From: Winogradskyella marina
GTDB lineage: Bacteria > Bacteroidota > Bacteroidia > Flavobacteriales > Flavobacteriaceae
Direction: 5' to 3'
Length of the DNA stretch: 64,000 nt
NCBI RefSeq assembly: GCF_015645385.1
Contig: NZ_JADOET010000002.1
Location: 310,001 to 374,000 of the forward strand
The notes below the pieces were generated by a model, which saw nothing but the letters and a program-made list of their open reading frames with translations, was not told the DNA's origin and searched no databases. The position numbers and the translations under genes are program-made. Below, one piece after another: positions 46,682-53,783 of this stretch. The stretch's first letter is position 1, and every line of letters starts with the position of its first letter.

Positions 46682-46891
46682 CCAGAACAGACAAAAACAG
46701 GACGACTTATCGTCAGTTCTAAGATTACAGGTATCACTTATTTCGTTGAGCCTATTGATAATGGCAAACCAGATAAACTTTGGGGAGGCGTTGATTCGAC
46801 AACAAATAAATTGACTGGAGATTACGAAAACAAAGTCATAGGAGCTGTAAAAGAAAAAGACAGAAGAGATAAAGTTTATGAAAATCAATAA
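46682..46891 (+). pseudogene. fragment of a coding region without start codon
   Basis: An open frame of 69 codons bounded by stops, with no start codon before good protein-like sequence: GRLIVSSKITGITYFVEPID, then DKLWGGVDSTTNKLTGDYEN and a charged end KEKDRRDKVYENQ. The quality suggests the remains of a small gene that lost its start, or translation from a rare codon. Not recognised. Confidence 0.4.
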
Positions 46892-46910
46892 ATTTTGAAA
46901 TATTTTTAAC

Positions 46911-46929
46911 TACGCAAAAACATTGCGCA
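46911..46929. promoter_or_regulatory. operator-like dyad, site 2, before the tRNA-like array
   Basis: TACGCAAAAACATTGCGCA. TTTG of the -7 element follows 27 bases after the first half-site, exactly as at site 3. A further GCGTAG at 46933-46938 makes a second, wider dyad with CTACGC. Confidence 0.6.
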
Positions 46930-46938
46930 ATAGCGTAG

Positions 46939-46958
46939 AATATTTGCATTGTAATTAA
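46939..46958 (+). promoter_or_regulatory. -7 region of the tRNA-like array transcript
   Basis: AATATTTG followed by CAT and TGTAATTAA (46950-46958), nearly the same as the region before rtcB at 49784-49803. No -33 TTG, so an activator is plausible. Confidence 0.5.
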
Positions 46959-46995
46959 TAAGAAGTCTCTTTGGAATCAGACTTTAAAAGTAGTG

Positions 46996-47022
46996 CTCTG
47001 CCAGATAATGAGGCTGGCAGAG
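46996..47022 (+). ncRNA. leader hairpin before the tRNA-like gene
   Basis: CTCTGCCAG (46996-47004) and CTGGCAGAG (47014-47022), a perfect 9-bp stem with a 9-base loop, followed by TTTAATAAAA. A smaller stem AGTCT/AGACT (46964-46983) comes before it. Could be a processing signal or weak terminator. Confidence 0.55.
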
Positions 47023-47052
47023 TTTAATAAAACGTTCTTTAACATAAAAAAT

Positions 47053-47163
47053 AGTCCAGTAGCTCAGAAGGTAGAGCAACGAATACTTTTCGCCATCAGC
47101 ACAAAAAGGTTCCTATAAAGATTCATAATCCGTGTGTCGTGGGTTCGATTCCCACCTGGACTA
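47053..47163 (+). tRNA. tRNA-Met(CAU)-like gene interrupted in the anticodon arm
   Basis: Acceptor AGTCCAG (47053-47059) pairs fully with CTGGACT (47156-47162); D-arm GCTC/GAGC with GG; T-arm GTGGG-TTCGATT-CCCAC; U8, A14, G18, G19, A21, U33 and the TTC of the T-loop are all present. The 3' anticodon half TTCATAA-TCCGT gives anticodon CAU. Its 5' partner ACGAA (47079-47083) has one mismatch, and about 38 bases (47084-47121) separate it from the loop. The insert has its own hairpin (ACTTTT with AAAAGGT) and the GTTCCTATAA motif. Either a spliced or processed tRNA, or a tRNA mimic. CCA not encoded. Confidence 0.7.
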
Positions 47164-47406
47164 CAACAAAAATTACTGACACAGAAAGTTCCTATAACAT
47201 TCATTGGAGAAATTACTTTCCGTTAGTAAAAGACATAAAGCGTTCCTATAATCTGGTTCGATTCCAGAGCTCGAAAGAGCTTGAGGCTAATTTACGCTTC
47301 GTCTTAAAAGACAACTAGAGTTCCTATAATTTCCCCTCATCGCTCTTAGGAGCATGATTTATTACTCTTCGTCTTTAAACATAATAGGTAAAAGGTGTTC
47401 CTATTC
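47083..47406 (+). repeat. array of GTTCCTATAA units with tRNA-like fragments
   Basis: GTTCCTATAA occurs at 47109, 47188, 47242 and 47320, and GTTCCTATTC at 47397. Spacings are 79, 54, 78 and 77. Units are preceded by similar bases of the type ATTACT-TTCGTC-TTAAAAGACA. After the third copy a perfect T-arm-like hairpin TCTGG-TTCGATT-CCAGA appears, then GCTC-GAAA-GAGC; after the fourth GCTC-TTAG-GAGC. The array fills the space between the tRNA-like gene and the 612-aa gene. Probably a transcribed RNA array or degenerate copies of the interrupted tRNA. Confidence 0.65.
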
Positions 47407-47456
47407 ATTGACTGTTAATCAAAACCATACACCTCACTTATTTAAAAATTAATATT

Positions 47457-49295
47457 ATGAACACATTAAAATTATTTAGCGCTGTAGTAGCGAAAACATC
47501 AAACGAAAAGCCATACATCTCAGATGAAGGTTACATTATAGCACCAAATGCACTTTGGGCAAAAGACAGAATCATTGCTTTTTTAAAAGCTGAAAAACTA
47601 AATGGCAGTGATTTGAATAAAACCTTTCACAAATCATGGAGTAAAATCAAGAATAGCTCTACTTTCGAATTGTGTATAGAACAGATTAATCACTATATGT
47701 CAACCTATGGAAGTGATTTTCAGGATGATATTTATATTCCTGAAGAAGTTTTAAGCATTCCAAATGTAAAGCTTAACTATAAAGTTATTAATGCATATTC
47801 TGCTGATATAATGAAGCAAAAATGTTTGGCTTTATTAAAATCTGGCATGGCCTTAAAAGAAGATACCGTAGATGAATTAATCATTGTTTTAATAGATGAA
47901 TTAGGCTATACTTTTACTGGAAAAGAAAATATTAAGAACAAAGAAGCTATTGTAAAATTAGCCGAGTTTTATAATATTTATCCAGAGAATGCTGTTGAGT
48001 TTTTTAGATACATAATCTATAGAGCAACTGATACGACTTTGTTAATTAAAAATGATGCGTTAATTGAATTGATTAAGAACAGTTCATACAACCCAACGCA
48101 AGCATTTAACAATTTTGGACTAGAAAAACTTGCTGAAATCTTTAACCGATTTAAACCTCTGTTTTTGGCATTCAAAAGCAAGGCACCAAAAACGATTAAT
48201 AAAATTAGTAAGCTATCTAAAACATATCACAAGCCATTAGTTTCTAATCCGTTAAACGATGTTACAAATACATTACTAACTGATAAAGATGTACACTGGT
48301 TAGATAACGCAACACCTTTTGCTTTGTTCAAAGCTTTGTCTGCTTGTTACACAAGAAAACAAGGTCAAGATGCCTTTTTATACAGAATTAGAAACGGTAA
48401 ATCTTGGGTAAAAACCAATGATGTTTCCACTACAAGTAGTACAAATTTGCTCGCTAACCTTTTAAAGAGAAATAAAACTGGTAAGCACAAAAAAGCAGTT
48501 GTAGAAAATAATGTATTCAAGGAAAATTATCAGTTTTTACTTAACTATTTAAAGCAACGTTTTAATTTGTCTGGTAAGTGTTTGTTTTTTCCAGAGGATA
48601 TTACTTACGCTTTGCCAACATCAGAAAAATTGTATGTAGGTAACATTCCTACTGGTACACGTTTTTATGGTAAAAAGTTAGCGGTTGGTATTTATTGGGA
48701 AGATGCCTGGGGAGCGCGCGATTTGGATTTATCTGGTATAAATATTGCTGGTAAAATAGGTTGGAATACAACTTATAACCAACAACAAGGTAACCTAATG
48801 TATTCTGGTGATATTACCTCAGCACCAAATGGAGCTGTAGAATATTTATATGCCAATAAAGGATTGAATGTACCTGCTTTGATTCAAAATAATGTATATA
48901 ACGGAACTGCAGATTGCGGTTACAAAATTGTAATTGGTAAAGGAGCTAATATCTCTAAAGATTACATGATGAACCCAAACAAAGTTTTTGCTGACATTAA
49001 ATGTGAATCTGTACAGAAGCAAACTATTTTGGGCATGTTAATCCCTAAAAAAGATAAGCAATGTTTTGTATTATTAAATTTTGGCGCAGGTAATACTAGA
49101 GTTTCTGGTAATTCTGAAGTATCAACTTTAGCAACCAAAGCCTTGTACCAACAATGGAACGAACCTTTGTCATTTGATAATTTGGTGAGAACTTTAGGTG
49201 CTGAGATTACAGATTATAAAGACGAAGCAGATTTTGATTTCTCTTTGGAGAATTTAGAAAAAGATAGTTTTTTAAAACCTTTTATATCAAAGTAG
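47457..49295 (+). CDS. unrecognised 612-aa RNA-repair-island protein, possible TerD-like C-terminal region
   Basis: No signal peptide or membrane helix. Residues 1 to about 260 are helical, of a repeat-like character; the middle (about 270-400) is basic. The region about 415-480 has DLDLSGINIAGKIGW followed by YSGDITSAPNGAVEYLY, reminiscent of the DLDLS...SGD...E pattern of TerD-type stress domains; this is a weak, by-eye match. I looked for a TROVE/Ro60 plus vWFA arrangement, since Ro is a common partner of RtcB, and saw no DxSxS site. It sits directly after the tRNA-like array and before rtcB, so it likely acts on or binds that RNA. Confidence 0.7.
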   Translation: MNTLKLFSAVVAKTSNEKPYISDEGYIIAPNALWAKDRIIAFLKAEKLNGSDLNKTFHKSWSKIKNSSTFELCIEQINHYMSTYGSDFQDDIYIPEEVLSIPNVKLNYKVINAYSADIMKQKCLALLKSGMALKEDTVDELIIVLIDELGYTFTGKENIKNKEAIVKLAEFYNIYPENAVEFFRYIIYRATDTTLLIKNDALIELIKNSSYNPTQAFNNFGLEKLAEIFNRFKPLFLAFKSKAPKTINKISKLSKTYHKPLVSNPLNDVTNTLLTDKDVHWLDNATPFALFKALSACYTRKQGQDAFLYRIRNGKSWVKTNDVSTTSSTNLLANLLKRNKTGKHKKAVVENNVFKENYQFLLNYLKQRFNLSGKCLFFPEDITYALPTSEKLYVGNIPTGTRFYGKKLAVGIYWEDAWGARDLDLSGINIAGKIGWNTTYNQQQGNLMYSGDITSAPNGAVEYLYANKGLNVPALIQNNVYNGTADCGYKIVIGKGANISKDYMMNPNKVFADIKCESVQKQTILGMLIPKKDKQCFVLLNFGAGNTRVSGNSEVSTLATKALYQQWNEPLSFDNLVRTLGAEITDYKDEADFDFSLENLEKDSFLKPFISK

Positions 49296-49306
49296 ATTTC
49301 TGTTTT

Positions 49307-49403
49307 GGGCGTTACCCTCTTTCGCAAAAGAACTTCAGAGGGTCGCGCTTTCCACTATATCTTTTGCAAAAAGGCAAAAGGATGCCGTTTCTATCGCTAA
49401 CGC
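49307..49403. repeat. structured repeat-like element with two internal hairpins
   Basis: Ends GCGTTA (49310-49315) and TAACGC (49398-49403) are complementary. Inside are hairpins ACCCTC/GAGGGT (49315-49343) and CTTTTGC/GCAAAAG (49361-49380). The look matches dispersed cruciform elements I associate with Bacteroidetes genomes. Only one copy in this window. Confidence 0.5.
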
Positions 49404-49632
49404 AGAGCAAGGAACATTTAAATACAAGTAAGAGAACAAGAACACAAGGATTGAAAACAAAATAAGTAAAATCTCAAATCCTAAATCAATTCATAGAATT
49501 GAACGTCAAGGCGCAGAATAGATGAAGAAAAGCTTCGAAATCAGGAGAACGAAGTTCGACGCGAAGTTTTCAAATCGGTTTCAGTTTGAAAAACTGAAAA
49601 TTCCTTGGATTGACCGTGATTTTTTGGCTTGG
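49404..49632. other. non-coding stretch between the 612-aa gene and rtcB
   Basis: No convincing open frame or terminator. It contains small dyads such as TCAGTTT near AAACTGA (49600 area) and merges into repeat elements from 49633. Probably a long untranslated region or decayed DNA. Confidence 0.4.
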
Positions 49633-49660
49633 TTTATCCTGAGCGTAGTCGAAGGGTTTT
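49633..49660. repeat. family B element, partial
   Basis: TCCTGAGCGTAGTCGAAGGG keeps the core; the ends have drifted. Confidence 0.55.
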
Positions 49661-49696
49661 GCATCAAGGCAAAATGAACAAAAATAAAAAAACAAT

Positions 49697-49743
49697 ACCT
49701 ACAAGAATAGATACTGAATCAAGTTCAGCACATGCCTTGCAGG
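49697..49743. repeat. family A palindrome split by a family B element
   Basis: ACCTACAAG (49697-49705) and CTTGCAGG (49736-49743) are the outer arms of a family A palindrome. The 30 bases between (AGATACTGAATCAAGTTCAG core) are a family B copy in reverse orientation, like the reverse complement of the copy at 46592. Confidence 0.6.
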
Positions 49744-49755
49744 ATAAAAAACAAC

Positions 49756-49774
49756 TACGCAAAAACAACGCGTA
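49756..49774. promoter_or_regulatory. operator-like dyad, site 3, before rtcB
   Basis: TACGCAAAAACAACGCGTA, half-sites TACGC and GCGTA with 9 bases between: the most symmetrical of the three sites. Confidence 0.65.
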
Positions 49775-49783
49775 ACAGACTAT

Positions 49784-49803
49784 AATATTTGTAGTGTAAT
49801 TAA
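49784..49803 (+). promoter_or_regulatory. -7 region of the rtcB promoter
   Basis: AATATTTG (49784-49791) followed by TAG and TGTAATTAA (49795-49803), at the same distance from the dyad as in the tRNA-array promoter. Confidence 0.55.
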
Positions 49804-49805
49804 AA

Positions 49806-49859
49806 TGTCATTCTGAGTGTCACACTGAGCGCAGTCGAAGTACAAAGCGAAGAATCTCA
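49806..49859. repeat. family B element nested in another family B element
   Basis: Outer copy TGTCATTCTGAG (49806-49817) continues as AAAGCGAAGAATCTCA (49844-49859). Between them an inner copy begins TGTCACACTGAGCGCAGTCG and ends AAGTAC (49818-49843). Located in the rtcB 5' untranslated region. Confidence 0.6.
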
Positions 49860-49863
49860 TTAA

Positions 49864-51315
<1,452 letters not shown>

Positions 51316-51317
51316 TA

Positions 51318-51350
51318 AGACCTCGCAGGTTTTTAAAACATTGCAGGTCT
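51318..51350. repeat. family A palindrome after rtcB
   Basis: GACCTCGCAGGTTT and the arm TTGCAGGTC with A-T rich centre; start of the duplicated module that recurs at 53229. Confidence 0.7.
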
Positions 51351-51353
51351 AAA

Positions 51354-51410
51354 ATGTTTAACCTTAGAAAGGAAAAAAGGTGGACTGACTTCGGTTGGTC
51401 TGCTTTTTAA
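51354..51410 (+). CDS. 18-codon micro-ORF, module copy 1
   Basis: Encodes MFNLRKEKRWTDFGWSAF, with stop inside the T-run of the terminator. The ORF is wholly overlapped by the hairpin. An identical 18-codon stretch is in copy 2. Translation would melt the terminator, so it may be a leader; equally it may be chance. Confidence 0.35.
   Translation: MFNLRKEKRWTDFGWSAF
51382..51408 (+). terminator. C(UUCG)G terminator, copy 1
   Basis: GGACTGAC-TTCG-GTTGGTCT, an 8-bp stem with G-U pairs closed by the very stable UUCG loop, followed by GCTTTTT. It lies between rtcB and the first nucleotidyltransferase, so it should attenuate read-through. Confidence 0.8.
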
Positions 51411-51427
51411 AATTATATACTTACAAA

Positions 51428-52174
51428 ATGAAAACTAAAATACTTGAAAAACTCTCTCAAATAGAGAAAGATAAGAACATAGAAATACTATTTGCAGTAG
51501 AATCTGGAAGTAGAGCCTGGGGATTTGAATCACCAGATTCAGATTATGATATACGTTTTGTTTATAAGCATAAAAAAGAATGGTATCTCAACCTTTGGGA
51601 ACAAAAAGATACTATAGAATTTATGAACGAAGATGATTTAGATGGTTCTGGTTGGGAATTTCGTAAAGCCTTAAAGCTGTTAGCAAAATCTAACGCTTCT
51701 TTTTTAGGTTGGCTATTTTCGCCTATTGTTTATCGTGCTGATCAAACGTTTTTAAATGAAATAAGAATTTTAGCACAGAACAATTTTAATCCTGTGTCTG
51801 GGTTTTATCACTATCATAGTATGAGCAAAGGTTTTGAAGAAACACTTGATACTGAAGAAATGACTTTAAAGAGTTTTTTCTATGCTATAAGAACCGCTTT
51901 GTGTGCGAATTGGGTTTATAAAAAAGGAACGATTCCACCAGTATTGTTTACTGACTTATATCCAATAATCGATGCGGAATTTCATTCAATCTTAAACGAT
52001 TTAATAGTTTTAAAAAGTCTGGAAATTGAAAAAAGTTCTAAACCAGTTGATGCTATTTTAATAAATTTAGTACGAGTTATTATTGCAGAAAACAATAGCG
52101 TTAAAAATGACTTGAAAAACAAGAATGCTAATCCTGAAGAGTTTAATGAATTCTTCTTAAAAGAAATAAAATGA
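51428..52174 (+). CDS. RlaP-type nucleotidyltransferase 1 (RNA repair)
   Basis: 248-aa DNA polymerase beta superfamily member. GSRAWGF at 27-33 and D39-x-D41 (SDYD) are the nucleotide and metal sites; the W-x-F and FLGWLFSP segments match the RlaP family, found next to RNA ligases and predicted to add or remove nucleotides at RNA ends. The ATG at 51428 is chosen; the TTG at 51395 lies inside the terminator. Overlaps the next gene by 4 bases. Confidence 0.85.
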   Translation: MKTKILEKLSQIEKDKNIEILFAVESGSRAWGFESPDSDYDIRFVYKHKKEWYLNLWEQKDTIEFMNEDDLDGSGWEFRKALKLLAKSNASFLGWLFSPIVYRADQTFLNEIRILAQNNFNPVSGFYHYHSMSKGFEETLDTEEMTLKSFFYAIRTALCANWVYKKGTIPPVLFTDLYPIIDAEFHSILNDLIVLKSLEIEKSSKPVDAILINLVRVIIAENNSVKNDLKNKNANPEEFNEFFLKEIK

Positions 52175-53223
52175 CAATTGAAGATTTAAAAAAATCAGGA
52201 TCAATAATTTTTGAAAGTATTAGTGGCAGTAGGGCTTATGGCTTAGATACTGCCACTTCTGATACCGATATCAGAGGCGTGTTTATTTTACCTAAAGAAG
52301 AATTCTATTCTTTAAATTATGTTGGGCAAATTAATAACGAAACCAATGATATCGCTTATTATGAGTTAAACAAATTTGTGGAATTGCTTTTAAAAAATAA
52401 TCCTAATATAATGGAGCTTTTAAATGTTCCTGAAGAATGTGTGCTTTATAAACATCCCATTTTTGATTCCATTAAAAAAGAAGATTTTTTATCAAAACTT
52501 TGCAAAAATACATTTGCTAATTATGCTTTTACACAGATAAAAAAGGCAAGAGGCTTAAATAAGAAAATCGTAAATCCTGTGGATAAAGAAAGAAAGTCCG
52601 TTGAAGATTTTTGTTATGTTAGAGATGAAAAACAATCCGTTCCTTTTAAGGGTTTTATTACAGATAAGAGCCTAATGCCTCAACATTTTGGACTGGTTAA
52701 ATTGTCTCATATGAAAGATTGTTATAATCTATTTTATAATGAAAACTTAAATTATAATGGAATTTCTAGACCGAATGCCAATGAAGTTTGCTTAAGTTTG
52801 GTACCGAAACCTGAGAAGCCAGTTGCAGTTTTATATTTTAATGTTGATGGCTATTCAACCTATTGCAAAAAATATGCAGAATATTGGAATTGGGTCGAGA
52901 AAAGAAATGAAGAGCGTTATAAAAGTAATATTTCGCACAGTAAAAATTACGATGCAAAAAACATGATGCATACGTTTCGTTTGTTACATATGGCTAAAGA
53001 AATTGGTTTAACCAATGCGATAAATGTTAGAAGACTAGATAGAGATTTTCTGCTATCGATAAAAAATGCCGAATTTGAATACGATGATTTAGTCCATAAA
53101 GCTGAAAAAATGAAATCGGAACTTGATGAGATCTACACTAATTCAAACTTAATTGACCGACCAAATACTGAAAAGGTTAATCAATTGCTTTATAACACTA
53201 GAAATCAATTTTATAATCTATAA
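52171..53223 (+). CDS. RlaP-type nucleotidyltransferase 2 (RNA repair)
   Basis: 350-aa second member of the same family with GSRAYG at 19-24 and D31-T-D33. It is about 100 residues longer than its neighbour, with a C-terminal helical region (AKNMMHTFRLLHMAKEIG) that may bind RNA. Translationally coupled to copy 1 (ATGA). The pair with RtcB makes a set for processing and sealing damaged or cut RNA. Confidence 0.85.
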   Translation: MTIEDLKKSGSIIFESISGSRAYGLDTATSDTDIRGVFILPKEEFYSLNYVGQINNETNDIAYYELNKFVELLLKNNPNIMELLNVPEECVLYKHPIFDSIKKEDFLSKLCKNTFANYAFTQIKKARGLNKKIVNPVDKERKSVEDFCYVRDEKQSVPFKGFITDKSLMPQHFGLVKLSHMKDCYNLFYNENLNYNGISRPNANEVCLSLVPKPEKPVAVLYFNVDGYSTYCKKYAEYWNWVEKRNEERYKSNISHSKNYDAKNMMHTFRLLHMAKEIGLTNAINVRRLDRDFLLSIKNAEFEYDDLVHKAEKMKSELDEIYTNSNLIDRPNTEKVNQLLYNTRNQFYNL

Positions 53224-53228
53224 AAAAT

Positions 53229-53259
53229 GACCTAGCAGGTTTCAAAAACCTTGCAGGTC
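53229..53259. repeat. family A palindrome after the second nucleotidyltransferase gene
   Basis: GACCTAGCAGGTTT and AACCTTGCAGGTC, the second copy of the duplicated module. Confidence 0.75.
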
Positions 53260-53318
53260 TAAAATGTTTAACCTTAGAAAGGAAAAAAGGTGGACTGACT
53301 TCGGTTGGTCTGCTTTTT
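53251..53318 (+). repeat. 68-bp perfect direct repeat of 51341-51408
   Basis: All 68 bases are identical to 51341-51408, including the micro-ORF start and the UUCG terminator. Together the copies flank the nucleotidyltransferase pair. Confidence 0.9.
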
Positions 53319-53368
53319 TGTTTTGTAAAGAGTATAAAAGAAGCTATTTAGGAAACACTAGAAAATGA
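53264..53368 (+). CDS. 34-codon micro-ORF, module copy 2
   Basis: Same first 18 codons as copy 1 (MFNLRKEKRWTDFGWSAF) but the frame continues for 16 more residues because of one extra T in the T-run. Coding is doubtful. Confidence 0.3.
   Translation: MFNLRKEKRWTDFGWSAFLFCKEYKRSYLGNTRK
53292..53318 (+). terminator. C(UUCG)G terminator, copy 2
   Basis: Identical stem and loop to copy 1, followed by a T-run of six; ends the nucleotidyltransferase transcript. Confidence 0.82.
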
Positions 53369-53450
53369 AAAAGGATGAACAGACGTTCATCCTTTTTGCC
53401 CCAAATCTACCATAAACTTAACCTACTTATGTTATGGTGAGTCAAATATA
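53366..53450 (-). ncRNA. small RNA candidate 1, minus strand
   Basis: On the minus strand a TATATTTG box (53443-53450) is followed by a conserved block starting CACCATAACATAAGTAGGTT and ending TTTGGGGC, then hairpin GGATGAAC/GTTCATCC with a T-run. Length about 75. The same block recurs at 53600-53687. Confidence 0.55.
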
Positions 53451-53599
53451 ATAGTACACTATTGTAATTTTAGTATTTTTTGGATAAACGACCTATAAAT
53501 TAGTCTAAGCGTGGAAAGTGTTGTTTTTATGGAATATTAAGTGTTAAAATAGGCTTTTCGGCAAATTTTAAGGTTTAAAGTAACACTTTAATAAAGGGC
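53451..53599. other. spacer between the two small RNA candidates
   Basis: No open frame of note. It probably holds the promoter of candidate 1; otherwise nothing seen. Confidence 0.4.
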
Positions 53600-53687
53600 A
53601 TAAAAAAAGGCGAACGAAGTTCACCTTTTTTTGCCCCAAATCTACCATGAACTTAACCTACTTATGTTATGGTGATACCAATGTATA
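53600..53687 (-). ncRNA. small RNA candidate 2, minus strand
   Basis: Same block as candidate 1 with one base change in the 3' arm, and a different terminator stem, GGTGAAC/GTTCGCC (one G-U pair on the minus strand). The -7-like box is weaker (TACATTGG, 53678-53685). Confidence 0.5.
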
Positions 53688-53728
53688 TTTAATTTGTTAA
53701 AACGAATCAATTATCCGACGAAATGCAA

Positions 53729-53764
53729 TTTAATCCGATTAAGCACTTAATTAATCGGATTAAA
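53729..53764. terminator. 14-bp inverted repeat after purF
   Basis: TTTAATCCGATTAA (53729-53742) and TTAATCGGATTAAA (53751-53764), perfect with an 8-base loop, 20 bases past the purF stop on the minus strand. The T-run is poor, so termination is likely but weak. Confidence 0.5.
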
Positions 53765-53783
53765 GGTGCTGTAAATGTGTGTT

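Noticed and set aside
46667..46888. Minus-strand ORF rich in Phe and Ser
   Set aside because: Composition is unlike a protein and the plus strand of the same bases reads as a better protein fragment.
47109..47406. CRISPR array
   Set aside because: The repeat is only 10 bases, spacing is uneven, tRNA-like parts fill the gaps, and no cas gene is near.
47457..49295. Ro60/TROVE protein
   Set aside because: No recognisable TROVE segment or vWFA DxSxS site, despite the suggestive place beside rtcB.
51395..52174. TTG start at 51395 for the first nucleotidyltransferase
   Set aside because: It lies inside the terminator hairpin; the ATG at 51428 gives a proper N terminus.
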